A stretch of 29,489 nucleotides of DNA from an uncultured Alistipes sp. (lineage in GTDB: Bacteria > Bacteroidota > Bacteroidia > Bacteroidales > Rikenellaceae): contig CAJGDL010000004.1 of the NCBI GenBank assembly GCA_904502075.1, forward strand, positions 1 to 29,489. Reading direction: 5' to 3'. This document shows, piece by piece, positions 1 through 8,634 of this stretch. Every line of letters begins with the position of its first letter. Positions within the stretch are counted from its first letter, which is position 1. A model generated the notes under the pieces. The model did no database searches. It had not been told where the DNA came from and saw only the letters and a list, made by a program, of their open reading frames with translations. A program made the translations under genes and the position numbers.

Positions 1-747
1 CACCCCGAACGCGGCAAGGAGGCACGCAAACTCTTTGCCGATGCCGAGGCTATGCTCCAACGCATCAAGCAGGAGAAGCGCCTACGCCTGCAGGGGGTGG
101 TGGGGATCTTCCCCGCCAAGCGAATCAAGGAGACCATCCTGCTCTGCGACCCCAAGGGCAAGGAGTATAAGCTCCCCATGTTACGCAACCAGACCCGAGG
201 CGAGGAGCACCTCTCGTTGGTCGACTTTGTCGCCACAAAGGGGGATTGGATGGGCTGCTTCGCCCTCTCGGCCGGTATTGGACTTCAGCCCTTTGCCGAG
301 GAGTTACGCCAAGCCGGAGATGACTACTCGGCCCTATTGGCCAAGCTCCTGGCCGACCGCCTGACCGAGGCCTTTGCCGAGTATGTGCACCGTTTTGTTC
401 GCCGCGAGATGTGGGGCTATGCCACCGAGGAGAGCCTCTCACCCCAACAAATCATACGCGGAGAGTATCGCGGACTACGAATGGCCTTCGGCTACCCTGC
501 CACCCCCGACCATGCCCTCAAGCGGCCGATTTTCGACCTGCTTCGGGTGGAGCAATTTACCGCCATGCGACTCACCGAGAACTTTATGATCGATCCCGGA
601 GAGGCCCTTTGCGGATTGATGCTCTCGGATGCCCGCTACTTCTCGGTGGGGGCCATCGACCAGAAACAGTTGCTGGATTATGCCCGAGCCTGGGGTGTCG
701 AGCCGGAGGAGATCCGTCGTCGCCTACCCAACAACATAAACGAATAA
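1..747 (+). CDS. metH: Cobalamin-dependent methionine synthase, C-terminal part (partial)
   Basis: This is the 3' end of a gene whose start lies before the window; 248 codons are visible in frame 1. The enzyme transfers a methyl group from methyltetrahydrofolate to homocysteine through cobalamin. The visible part is the C-terminal reactivation domain, which binds S-adenosylmethionine to rescue oxidised cobalamin. The diagnostic RxxxGYP signature is present as RMAFGYP in the stretch ending YPATPDH, and the N-terminal visible segment (HPERGKEARKLFADAEAML) matches the usual linker into that domain. It ends 10 nt before metF, which makes the methyl-THF this enzyme consumes, so the two are almost certainly co-transcribed. 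The identity is firm; the upstream catalytic and B12-binding domains cannot be seen here. Confidence 0.95.
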   Translation, partial: HPERGKEARKLFADAEAMLQRIKQEKRLRLQGVVGIFPAKRIKETILLCDPKGKEYKLPMLRNQTRGEEHLSLVDFVATKGDWMGCFALSAGIGLQPFAEELRQAGDDYSALLAKLLADRLTEAFAEYVHRFVRREMWGYATEESLSPQQIIRGEYRGLRMAFGYPATPDHALKRPIFDLLRVEQFTAMRLTENFMIDPGEALCGLMLSDARYFSVGAIDQKQLLDYARAWGVEPEEIRRRLPNNINE

Positions 748-757
748 CAAGAAACGC

Positions 758-1723
758 ATGAATGTTTTGGATCTGATCCATGGGGCCCAAAATTCGGGGC
801 GCACCCGCTTTGCCTTCGAGCTGCTTCCACCGCTGAAGGGCGATGGCAAGGAGTCGGTTTTTCGCGCCATCGACCCCCTGATGGAGTTCGACCCCGCCTA
901 TATCAACATCACCTGCCACCGCGAAGGAATCAAGCAGACGCTGCGACCCGACGGTACGCCCGAGTGGCACGCCGTGCGCCGTCGCCCGGGCACGGTGGGG
1001 ATCTCGGCCGCGATCCGCGACCGCTATAAGGTGGAGGTGGTACCCCACTTGATCTGTGGAGGTCAGTCGCGCTACGACATCGAAGATGCCCTGATCGACC
1101 TCGATTTCTTGGGGTTGAACAATGTCTTGGCCCTGCGTGGCGACCCCTCACAAAACGAAAAACAGTTTATCCCCCACCCGCAGGGCCATGCCCACGCCTT
1201 GGGGCTCGTGCAACAGATTGCCGCCATGAATCGCGGAGAGTTTGTTGACGGAGAGGTAGAGCAGTGCCACCACTCGCGCTTCTCGATCGGTGTGGCAGGC
1301 TACCCCGAGACCCACAGCGAGGCCCTCTCGCCCGAGGCCGACATCGCCGCCCTGAAGGCCAAGGTCGATGCCGGAGCCGAATATGTGGTCACACAACTTT
1401 GCTACGACACGCATATCTTTTTTGACTATGTGCGTCGCTGCCGCGAGGCGGGGATCACCGTGCCGATCATTCCGGGCATCAAACCCCTCTCTTCGGTCAA
1501 GCACCTCGAACTCCTGCCCCGCACCTTTGGATGTTTCCTACCCGAAGAGTTGGTGCGCGAGGTTCGCGCCCATGCCGACAACCCCCACTCCGTGCGCCAA
1601 ATCGGCACCGAGTGGGCCATTCGCCAGAGCCGAGAGCTGAAGGCGGCCGGCATTCCCGTGTTACACTACTACCCGATGGGCAAGGCCGACAACATCATCC
1701 AAATCGCCAAGGAGCTCTTTTAA
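758..1723 (+). CDS. metF: Methylenetetrahydrofolate reductase
   Basis: A 321-residue FAD-dependent TIM-barrel enzyme that reduces 5,10-methylene-THF to 5-methyl-THF in the cytoplasm. The N-terminal FAFELLPP segment carries the family's active-site glutamate (E21). Further family motifs are ITCHREG, PHLICGG, and LALRGDP near the middle. The length is close to bacterial MetF (about 300 residues). The start ATG lies 10 nt after the metH stop, so metH-metF form one methionine/one-carbon operon. No terminator is obvious in the 56 nt after the stop. Confidence 0.96.
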   Translation: MNVLDLIHGAQNSGRTRFAFELLPPLKGDGKESVFRAIDPLMEFDPAYINITCHREGIKQTLRPDGTPEWHAVRRRPGTVGISAAIRDRYKVEVVPHLICGGQSRYDIEDALIDLDFLGLNNVLALRGDPSQNEKQFIPHPQGHAHALGLVQQIAAMNRGEFVDGEVEQCHHSRFSIGVAGYPETHSEALSPEADIAALKAKVDAGAEYVVTQLCYDTHIFFDYVRRCREAGITVPIIPGIKPLSSVKHLELLPRTFGCFLPEELVREVRAHADNPHSVRQIGTEWAIRQSRELKAAGIPVLHYYPMGKADNIIQIAKELF

Positions 1724-1779
1724 CAAAAAAACAGCCCTTTTGAAATCAAACTGAAACACCTAAACCGGATATTTGCACC

Positions 1780-2886
1780 ATGATTTCGCCCGTAGCACTT
1801 CGCCAGCAACTGCACCGACACCCCGAGCTCTCGTTCGAGGAGCATGAAACCGCCGCCACGATCGGCCGCGCCCTCAGCGAGGCGGGCATCGCCTGGCAGC
1901 CTGTGGCCCACACCGGCATTCTGGCCAAATTGGAGGGGCGGGGCGATCGCAAGCGTGCGGTAGTTCTTCGCGCCGACATCGACGCCCTGCCGATCCGGGA
2001 AGAGACCGAGGTGGCCTGGCGCTCGGAAAACGAAGGGGTGATGCACGCCTGCGGCCACGATATGCACGCCGCAATCCTCTACGGAGCCCTCTGCCGACTA
2101 AAAGATGAACCCTTCGAGGGGACAATCTTCGGGCTGTTTCAACCCGGCGAAGAGCTCAACCCCGGAGGGGCGAAGTTGGTGCTGGATGAAGCACCCTTTG
2201 CGGACTACGAGGTGATGGCCGTGGTGGGCCAACATGTCGAGCCCGACCTGGAGGTGGGCAAATTTGGCTTCCGCGCCGGGAAGTACATGGCCGGCAACGA
2301 CGAGTTGCGCTTTACGATCCGAGGGCGGGGAGGACACGCCGCCCTGCGCCACCGCACGCAGGACACGGTACGGGCCGCCGCACGCCTTATCCTGGCCGTG
2401 ACGGATCTCAACAGCGAGGAGCGCATCCTCTCGATCGGACGTGTGGAGGCCGACGGTGCCACCAACGTCATCCCCGACGAGGTACGCCTCGAGGGGACAA
2501 TGCGCATCTTCTCAGAGCGCGACCGCGAGGCCCTACACCAAACCCTTCGCACCCTTTGCGACCGCTTGGGCGCAGAGGAGGGACTCGAAATCGGCCTCTC
2601 GATCTCGGCCGGCTACCCGGCCGTGGAGAACCACCCGGAACTGACTCTCCAAGCCAAGGAGTTGGCCCTCGAGGCGGGTTACTCGACCCACGAACTCGCC
2701 CTGCGCCCCACCTCGGAAGATTTCGGCCGCTACGGACTCCACTACCCCTCGCTCTTCTACCGCATCGGCGTGGGTGCCGCCTCGGGGCGACCCCACACCT
2801 CGCGCTTCAACCCCGACGAACGAGCCATCCCCGCAGGGGTGGATCTGATGGCACGGTTGGCGCTCCACTTTTTAGGTAACAAGTAG
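1780..2886 (+). CDS. M20 family metal-dependent amidohydrolase (hippurate/N-acyl-amino-acid hydrolase-like)
   Basis: A 368-residue M20D-type peptidase or amidohydrolase, predicted to cleave N-acyl bonds of amino acids using two metal ions. The N-terminus (LRQQLHRHPELSFEEHET) is the classic family opening. HACGHDMHAA at residues 89-98 supplies Cys91 and His93 as metal ligands, FQPGEE carries the catalytic glutamate, and GRGGHAA belongs to the lid/dimerisation domain. There is no signal peptide, so it should be cytoplasmic. The exact substrate cannot be told from sequence; IAA-amino acid, hippurate and N-acetyl-diaminopimelate hydrolases share this fold. The stop is 3 nt before the rnr start, so the two are probably translated from one message. 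A box with one mismatch to TAnnTTTG (GATATTTG, 1768-1775) lies directly before the ATG, but no suitably spaced TTTG is seen. Confidence 0.88.
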   Translation: MISPVALRQQLHRHPELSFEEHETAATIGRALSEAGIAWQPVAHTGILAKLEGRGDRKRAVVLRADIDALPIREETEVAWRSENEGVMHACGHDMHAAILYGALCRLKDEPFEGTIFGLFQPGEELNPGGAKLVLDEAPFADYEVMAVVGQHVEPDLEVGKFGFRAGKYMAGNDELRFTIRGRGGHAALRHRTQDTVRAAARLILAVTDLNSEERILSIGRVEADGATNVIPDEVRLEGTMRIFSERDREALHQTLRTLCDRLGAEEGLEIGLSISAGYPAVENHPELTLQAKELALEAGYSTHELALRPTSEDFGRYGLHYPSLFYRIGVGAASGRPHTSRFNPDERAIPAGVDLMARLALHFLGNK

Positions 2887-2889
2887 ATT

Positions 2890-5016
2890 ATGGCAAAAAA
2901 GACAAAACTCCGATACGACCGTCGCAGCCTGATTCTTCAGCTGTTGCGCGAGTTTCCGAACAATAAATTCTCGATCAAGCACCTCGCATCGGCCTCGGGT
3001 GGCAATACGCGCGAGGGTCGACGCGAGACGATGGCCCTGCTCGATGAGTTGGAGCGCGAAGGGGTGGTGGCTCTGGTCGGTCGCGACAAGTATCGCCTCG
3101 GAAGCCGCATGCGTCCCCGCTACGAGGGCCTTGCCGAGCGCACCGCCTCGGGCGGGCTCTACATCCGGGTCGAGGGGCTCGAAAACGACATCTTCGTCCA
3201 CCCGGGCAACTCCCTCAACGCACTGGATGGCGACCGTGTAGAGGTGGCCATCATGCACACCTCGAAGAGCGGAGAGCACGAAGGAGAGATTCTCTCGATT
3301 CTCGAACGCTCGAATCGCAACTATGTGGGAGTGGCCGAAATCGACCGTACGGCGATCTTCGTCTGCTGCATTTCGCGCCGCAACCCGATCGACATCTTCC
3401 TGCCTCGCAAGGCCTACCCCGAGGTGGAGGCAGGCGACAAACTCGTGGTTCGCATCAAGGATTGGCCCGAGGGGTCGAAATCGCCCATCGGAGAGCTGAT
3501 CGAGAATCTGGGGCCGGCAGGCGACAACGACACGGAAATGCATGCCATCCTGGCCGAATACGACCTTCCGTACCGCTTTGAGAAGGAGGTGGAGCGGGCT
3601 GCCGAAGCAATCTCGAGTGAGATCACCGCGGCCGATGTGGCCGAGCGCAGGGATTTCCGCGGGATCACCACCTTCACGATCGACCCCGCCGATGCCAAGG
3701 ATTTCGACGATGCCCTCTCGGTGCGCCAACTCTCGGAAGGGGTTTGGGAGGTGGGTGTCCACATTGCCGATGTGAGCCACTATGTCACCCCCGACTCGCT
3801 GATCGACCGCGAGGCTCAGGAGCGTGGCACCTCGGTTTACCTGGTGGATCGCACCATTCCGATGCTCCCCGAAAGACTCTGCAACGAGCTCTGCTCACTG
3901 CGCCCCGAGGAGGAGAAGTGCTGCTTCTCGGCCGTCTTCACCCTGAACGAGCAGGCCGAGGTGATCGACCAATGGTTGGGCCGCACCCTCATCTGCTCGA
4001 ACCACCGCTTCGCCTACGAGGAGGCACAGGCCCTCATCGAGGGGGGAGAGGGGCCCTACGCCGAAGAGATCCTGGTATTGCACCGCCTGGCACAGCAGTT
4101 GCGCCGCGAACGGTTCCGCCACGGAGCCGTGGCCTTCAACCGCGAGGAGATGAAGTTCCGCCTCGACGAAAAGGGGCGACCCTTGGGGGTCTACGCCAAG
4201 GTGCAGAAGGAGGCCAACCAACTCATCGAGGAGTTTATGCTTTTGGCCAATCGTCGCGTGGCCGAATTCTGCGCCCACACGCTGAAGAACGGCCGCAAGG
4301 TACCCCGCACAATGGTCTACCGCGTACACGACGACCCCTCGCCCGAGAAACTCGACCGCTTCCGCTCCTTTATTCTCCGCTTCGGTCACTACTTCAAGGC
4401 CCAAAAGGGACGTGCCGTAGCCAAGGAGATGAACAAACTCCTCAAAGGGCTCGAGGGGCGTCCCGAGGAGAACACCGTACAGCTACTGGCCGTACGCTCA
4501 ATGGCCAAGGCCGAGTATTCGACCGAGAATATCGGCCACTACGGCTTGGCCTTCCCCTACTCTACCCACTTCACCTCGCCGATCCGCCGCTACCCCGACG
4601 TGATGGTGCACCGCCTGTTGGCCCACTATCTTTCGGGGGGACGCTCCGTTGAAAAGCAACTCCTCGAGGAGTGTTGCGAGCATGCCAACGAACGCGAGGT
4701 GATCGCCTCGGAGGCCGAGCGCGCCTCGATCAAGTACAAGGCGGCGGAATACCTCTCCGACAAAAAAGATCAGCTCTTTGAGGGGCGTATCTCGCGACTC
4801 AACGAGTGGGGCATCTTCGTCGAATTGGAGGAGACCCACATCGAGGGATTGTTGCACCTACGCGAACTGCAGGACGACTTCTATCGCTTCGACGAAGAGC
4901 AGTACGAGATCTGCGGTCTGAGAAGCGGCAAGCGGTATACGCTGGGTGATCGTCTCACGGTGCGCGTGAAGCAGACCGACCTGCGCCGCCGCATCGTCGA
5001 TTTCGAATTAGCCTAA
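2890..5016 (+). CDS. rnr: Ribonuclease R (RNase II/RNB family exoribonuclease)
   Basis: A 708-residue 3'-5' exoribonuclease that degrades structured RNA in the cytoplasm. Domains in order: an N-terminal winged helix (about 1-65, ending near VGRDKYRLG), OB/cold-shock domains, the RNB catalytic domain, and a C-terminal S1 domain (about 625-705, EGRISRLNEWGIFVELEE). The catalytic metal-binding motif DPADAKDFDDA is at residues 265-275, and the HFTSPIRRYPD signature near 560 is also intact. Length fits the Bacteroidota RNase R group. It begins 3 nt after the amidohydrolase stop and its TAA overlaps the mqnC ATG by one base, so these genes are translationally coupled. Confidence 0.96.
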   Translation: MAKKTKLRYDRRSLILQLLREFPNNKFSIKHLASASGGNTREGRRETMALLDELEREGVVALVGRDKYRLGSRMRPRYEGLAERTASGGLYIRVEGLENDIFVHPGNSLNALDGDRVEVAIMHTSKSGEHEGEILSILERSNRNYVGVAEIDRTAIFVCCISRRNPIDIFLPRKAYPEVEAGDKLVVRIKDWPEGSKSPIGELIENLGPAGDNDTEMHAILAEYDLPYRFEKEVERAAEAISSEITAADVAERRDFRGITTFTIDPADAKDFDDALSVRQLSEGVWEVGVHIADVSHYVTPDSLIDREAQERGTSVYLVDRTIPMLPERLCNELCSLRPEEEKCCFSAVFTLNEQAEVIDQWLGRTLICSNHRFAYEEAQALIEGGEGPYAEEILVLHRLAQQLRRERFRHGAVAFNREEMKFRLDEKGRPLGVYAKVQKEANQLIEEFMLLANRRVAEFCAHTLKNGRKVPRTMVYRVHDDPSPEKLDRFRSFILRFGHYFKAQKGRAVAKEMNKLLKGLEGRPEENTVQLLAVRSMAKAEYSTENIGHYGLAFPYSTHFTSPIRRYPDVMVHRLLAHYLSGGRSVEKQLLEECCEHANEREVIASEAERASIKYKAAEYLSDKKDQLFEGRISRLNEWGIFVELEETHIEGLLHLRELQDDFYRFDEEQYEICGLRSGKRYTLGDRLTVRVKQTDLRRRIVDFELA

Positions 5017-6137
5017 TGAGAACCGAAATGAATAATTTTGATACCCTATACACGAAGGCCTTGGCGCGAGAGCCGCTGACCCGCGAGGAGGCCTATCGAC
5101 TCTACGAAGAGGCCCCTCTGGGCGAACTTTGCCTGGTGGCCGACACCCTGCGCCGAGAGGCGGTTCCCGACCCCGAGGTGGTGACCTGGCAGATCGACCG
5201 CAATGTCAACATCACCAACGTCTGCATCTCGGGCTGCCGCTTCTGCAACTTCCATTGCAAGCCCCACCAACGCGACCGCCACTTCATCACCTCACGCGAG
5301 GAGTACTACCAAAAGATCGAGGAGACCTTTCGATTCGGGGGAGATCAGCTTCTTCTGCAGGGAGGACTCCACCCCGACCTCAAGATCGACTTCTACGAGG
5401 AGCTCTTCCGCGACCTGAAGGCGCACTACCCCACCCTGCGGCTCAACGCCCTCGGAGCCCCCGAGGTGAGCCACATCGCCCGCATCAGCGGCCTTTCAAC
5501 ACGCAAGACCCTCGAGCGCCTGCACCGCGCCGGCCTCGACACGCTGCCCGGAGCCGGAGCCGAGATCCTCTCGCCCGAGGTACGCCGCCGCCTCTCGCCC
5601 GCCAAGCCCTCGGTCGAGGAGTGGTTGCAAGTGATGCACGAAGCCCACGAACTCGACATCCCCACGACGGCAACAATGATGTACGGCCACATCGAGACCC
5701 CGCGCGAGCGCATTGACCACCTGCTGACCCTGCGCGACCTTCAGGCCCAAAAACCCGCCTCCGCACGCGGCTTTACCGCCTTCATCCCCTGGATCTTCCG
5801 CTCCACAGGCACCGAACTCGAGAAGCAGGGCATCGAGACCCGCTTCTCGGCCTTGGAATACCTGCGCCTGATCGCCATGAGCCGTATCGTACTGAATAAC
5901 ATCCGCAACATCCAGGCCTCGTGGCTCACCGTAGGCAAAGAGACCGCCCAGGTGGCCCTGCACTGCGGAGCCAACGACATGGGCTCGATCATGATCGAAG
6001 AGCATGTGGTCTCGTCGGCCGGTGCCGACAACCGCTTCTCGGCCGAAGGAATCTGTCAGGCGATCCGCGAAGCGGGCTTCACCCCCCGCCTGCGCGACCA
6101 ACTCTACCACTACCGCGACTACAAAACAGAACGATAG
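5016..6137 (+). CDS. mqnC: Cyclic dehypoxanthinyl futalosine synthase (radical SAM, menaquinone pathway)
   Basis: A 373-residue radical SAM enzyme of the futalosine route to menaquinone; MqnC converts dehypoxanthinyl futalosine into its cyclic form. The [4Fe-4S] cluster motif CISGCRFC is at residues 70-77 (C70, C74, C77). Family-specific stretches include LLQGGLHPDL, LPGAGAEILS, ATMMYGHIETP, and FTAFIPWIF, which separate MqnC from the related MqnE and CofG/H. The ATG overlaps the rnr stop (TAATG); a second in-frame ATG at 5028 (MNNFDTLY) could also serve. No other mqn gene is nearby, so the pathway is scattered in this genome. It converges with the DUF6549 gene, 13 nt away. Confidence 0.93.
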   Translation: MRTEMNNFDTLYTKALAREPLTREEAYRLYEEAPLGELCLVADTLRREAVPDPEVVTWQIDRNVNITNVCISGCRFCNFHCKPHQRDRHFITSREEYYQKIEETFRFGGDQLLLQGGLHPDLKIDFYEELFRDLKAHYPTLRLNALGAPEVSHIARISGLSTRKTLERLHRAGLDTLPGAGAEILSPEVRRRLSPAKPSVEEWLQVMHEAHELDIPTTATMMYGHIETPRERIDHLLTLRDLQAQKPASARGFTAFIPWIFRSTGTELEKQGIETRFSALEYLRLIAMSRIVLNNIRNIQASWLTVGKETAQVALHCGANDMGSIMIEEHVVSSAGADNRFSAEGICQAIREAGFTPRLRDQLYHYRDYKTER

Positions 6138-6150
6138 GCAAGAGGTATTT

Positions 6151-6720
6151 CTAATTTATGGCAATGTACTCCGCATAGACAATCCGTGTATGCGGATTTT
6201 TGCTTACAATCTCCTGACGAATCCCCTTGGTGCCCCAACGGATAAACCAAAAGCGACGCGGCACACGGTGAACCACTTGCAGAAGGGTATCGACGCTCTG
6301 TACGCGGCATCGCACCGTATCGCCGGCCACCTCGCCTACCACCTCGACCCAGGGGTCGCGCCAATGAAAAAGACGCACCGTATCGTAGAGGCGCACCGTA
6401 TCGCGCAACGGAGCCACCACCTTCACGGAGGTCTGCAACTCGGTATGAGCCACCGCTTCGGCCCGTTTCAGGCGAATACCCAAAGCGCGAATCTCGGCGG
6501 CATCGCGTGCCCGCAACGCCTCGAATTCACGACACCGCAGGCGCAGCACCGCCGACGAGGCGGCCGAATCCCCCAAGCGGCTCTCGTAGCGCGCCATCTC
6601 TTCGGTCAACGCCCGTTGGTTCACCTCCAGGCGCACGATCTCTTCGCGGGCCGACAGGTAGCCACGCAACAAAGCCCCCGCCACCAACAGCAGGAGCAAC
6701 TCAACAAATAATCTCTTCAT
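6151..6720 (-). CDS. DUF6549-like membrane-anchored coiled-coil protein
   Basis: A 189-residue protein of unknown function. The start chosen is the ATG giving MKRLFVELLLLLVAGALL, which makes a clean N-terminal membrane anchor; an upstream in-frame ATG at 6849 would read through the predicted promoter. Residues about 25-85 are charged and heptad-like (coiled coil). The C-terminal half is short and beta-rich (RDTVRLYDTVRLFHWRDPWVEV) and ends in RRFWFIRWGTKGIRQE and NPHTRIVYAEY. That pattern resembles the Bacteroidota family I know as DUF6549, recalled from memory rather than searched. Relatives often occur in phage or conjugative-element contexts, but no phage genes are next to it here. It has its own promoter-like box, so it is probably a single-gene unit at the end of the holA cluster. 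Confidence 0.72.
   Translation of the reverse strand: MKRLFVELLLLLVAGALLRGYLSAREEIVRLEVNQRALTEEMARYESRLGDSAASSAVLRLRCREFEALRARDAAEIRALGIRLKRAEAVAHTELQTSVKVVAPLRDTVRLYDTVRLFHWRDPWVEVVGEVAGDTVRCRVQSVDTLLQVVHRVPRRFWFIRWGTKGIRQEIVSKNPHTRIVYAEYIAIN
6170..6202 (+). terminator. Probable intrinsic terminator for mqnC inside the opposing gene
   Basis: Inverted repeat TCCGCATA (6170-6177) and TATGCGGA (6189-6196) form an 8-bp stem with an 11-nt loop, followed by TTTTTG. It sits 33 nt after the mqnC stop and lies within the 3' coding end of the convergent DUF6549 gene, where it encodes the conserved NPHTRIVYAEY segment. It would act on the + strand only. Confidence 0.5.
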
Positions 6721-6758
6721 GGATTTCGATTTTTTGGTTTCGACATGGATTGACGAAC

Positions 6759-6766
6759 CAAAGGTA
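6759..6766 (-). promoter_or_regulatory. Possible -7 promoter element for the DUF6549 gene
   Basis: On the minus strand TACCTTTG matches the Bacteroidota -7 consensus TAnnTTTG, 38 nt upstream of the chosen start. No good -33 TTTG is visible at the usual spacing, so this is only suggestive. Confidence 0.4.
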
Positions 6767-6790
6767 GATCGAAAAGAGGGGAAATAGTTT

Positions 6791-7507
6791 CTATATTTTA
6801 CGGACAACGGCCTCCAACTCCTCGGCCACACGGGCTGCCACGGCCGCAAGCATCCACTTCCCGTCGCAGCTCTGCAAGGCGGTTACCCCCCGATGATCCA
6901 CATAGAAGAGCTCCTCGATATCGGGCAGGTGGTCGCGCTTCAGGGGGATGATCTCGAAACGATAGCCGGCACGGCGAATCGCCTCGCGGGCCAGCCGTCC
7001 CTCCACTCCGCGCGGCTCGTGCGAGGTATAAACCGTGCGGCCCGCCACAGCAAAGAGGGGCACTCCGTCGGCCTCCAAAAGGGTCAGATCCTCCGACATC
7101 CGCACCACGGAGCGCACCTTGCGACTCTCGGCCATGCAGCGTGCCGTCTGCCAGGTTTGGGCCGCAGCCACCGTAGGGAGCCCCTCGAACGGAAGTTCGA
7201 AACGGATCGTTACCGCCTCGGGACGCAGGGCACGCAGCACATAACCCCGATAGAGAGAGTCGCCCTCGAGAGCAAGGTGCCACTTCGCCTCGCTGTCCAG
7301 ATCAAGGCGCAGGTAGGTAGAAAACTCCTTCGAGCAACGCTCCCGATCGAGCAGCTGCTCAATCTCCCGACGAATCGTCGGCTCCTCCAAATAAAGTTCC
7401 CGACGAAAAAGGGCAAACCAGGCTCGCTCCACCTCGCGCAAATGCTCTCCCAGGAAGCGCACCTCGCGCCCCCGAATATGCACCATTTGTCGGATGATCG
7501 GCTCCAT
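6791..7507 (-). CDS. Class IV aminotransferase-like protein, possibly catalytically inactive
   Basis: A 238-residue protein without signal peptide or membrane segments. The C-terminal half follows the layout of fold-type IV PLP enzymes: an FAVAGRTVYTS strand, then RGVEGRLAREAIRRAGY, then a helix and an EELFYVDHRGVTAL strand, resembling the TP...GITR and adE.f.t...gi.pv blocks of PabC/IlvE. The N-terminus also fits (a strand then FLGEHLREVERAW). However, the block where the PLP lysine should sit (around PTVAAAQTWQTAR) has no lysine, and the usual E..N.F motif is shortened to EADGVPLFAV. I infer a diverged, possibly PLP-free member. It starts 28 nt after holA on the same strand, so it is likely the last gene of the tilS-holA unit. 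Function unknown. Confidence 0.6.
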   Translation of the reverse strand: MEPIIRQMVHIRGREVRFLGEHLREVERAWFALFRRELYLEEPTIRREIEQLLDRERCSKEFSTYLRLDLDSEAKWHLALEGDSLYRGYVLRALRPEAVTIRFELPFEGLPTVAAAQTWQTARCMAESRKVRSVVRMSEDLTLLEADGVPLFAVAGRTVYTSHEPRGVEGRLAREAIRRAGYRFEIIPLKRDHLPDIEELFYVDHRGVTALQSCDGKWMLAAVAARVAEELEAVVRKI

Positions 7508-7535
7508 GCAATATTGTTTAAGATTCTACACGACC

Positions 7536-8609
7536 CTATAAGAGAAAGATCTTCAACAAGAGTTCGCGGCGCAACTCGCCATCGGAGATCTGGCCCGCCC
7601 CCAGCCCCTTACTTTTGGCATCATACTCACGCAAAAGGCCCAAAATCGAAAAGACCTTCTTGTTGGGCCACAGCGCAGCACACTGCTTGAGTTCGGCCAG
7701 GGCGTAAAAGTTATTGACCTTCAACAGGCGCATCAACTCCGCATCCTGCGGGAAAGGAATCCCCTTATACTTGGTCTGCCAACGCAGGTAGTTGATCAAA
7801 AAGAGGCTGCGGAATTGGCCGAAGAGGGCCATGATCGTCACCAGCGTGGGATTCTCCTTCGGGTTGCGGGCAAAATGGTCGGCAATGAGCAGAGCCCGCT
7901 CCATATTTCGGGTGATAACCGCCTTGCAAAGTTCGAAATTATTGAAATCCTTCGAGATGCCGATATGCTCCTCGATGTGGGTGTCACGAATCTCGCGGGT
8001 CCCCTCGGGAAGCGAGAGCAGGAGTTTATTCAACTCGTTGGAGATCTTCGAGATATCGGCTCCGAGGTGGTCGGTCAGCATGGTGAGAGCCTTTGGGTCG
8101 ATGCGACACCCCTTTGAGGCGACAAAACCACCGAGCCAGCCGGCAATTTCACTATCGTAGGGGCGTACCGACTCCAAGACGGCACCGCACTTGGCTACCC
8201 CCTTGTAGAAGGCCGAGCGCTTATCGACACTCTTCCCCTTGTGGCACACCACCAGGATCGTGGTCGGCGAGGGGGAATCCGTATAGAAGGAGAGTTTTTC
8301 GATCTTCTGCAACTGCTGGGCCTCCTTGACGATGACCACCTGGTGCGATCCGGTCATGGGCATCTGACGGCAGAGGTTCACCACCTGCCCGGCCTCCACA
8401 TCGCGCCCATAGACCACATACTGACTGAAGGCCCGCGACGCCTCGTCGGGGAGGATCGTCGCGGCCAGCAGATCGCAGAGCGAGTCGATGAAGTAGGCCT
8501 CCTCGCCCATCAACAGATAGACAGGGGTAAATTTCCGAGCCTTCGCCTCACTCACCAAGCGGTCGTAGGTCGCAACCGTATCTTTAAATCGTACCGAACT
8601 CTTTGCCAT
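7536..8609 (-). CDS. holA: DNA polymerase III delta subunit
   Basis: A 357-residue clamp-loader subunit that opens the beta sliding clamp on DNA during replication. The N-terminal YLLMGEEAYFIDSL segment is the family's opening, followed by an AAA+-like domain without a functional Walker site (VVIVKEAQQLQKIEKL, TTILVVCHKG). The helical C-terminal collar domain holds LLSLPEG and the ISKDFNNFELCKAV block typical of Bacteroidota HolA. Length is normal (about 340-350). The gene lies 25 nt after tilS and 28 nt before the aminotransferase-like gene, all on the minus strand, so one operon is likely. Confidence 0.92.
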   Translation of the reverse strand: MAKSSVRFKDTVATYDRLVSEAKARKFTPVYLLMGEEAYFIDSLCDLLAATILPDEASRAFSQYVVYGRDVEAGQVVNLCRQMPMTGSHQVVIVKEAQQLQKIEKLSFYTDSPSPTTILVVCHKGKSVDKRSAFYKGVAKCGAVLESVRPYDSEIAGWLGGFVASKGCRIDPKALTMLTDHLGADISKISNELNKLLLSLPEGTREIRDTHIEEHIGISKDFNNFELCKAVITRNMERALLIADHFARNPKENPTLVTIMALFGQFRSLFLINYLRWQTKYKGIPFPQDAELMRLLKVNNFYALAELKQCAALWPNKKVFSILGLLREYDAKSKGLGAGQISDGELRRELLLKIFLL

Positions 8610-8634
8610 AAGGTTTTCAGAAATAGAGATTATG

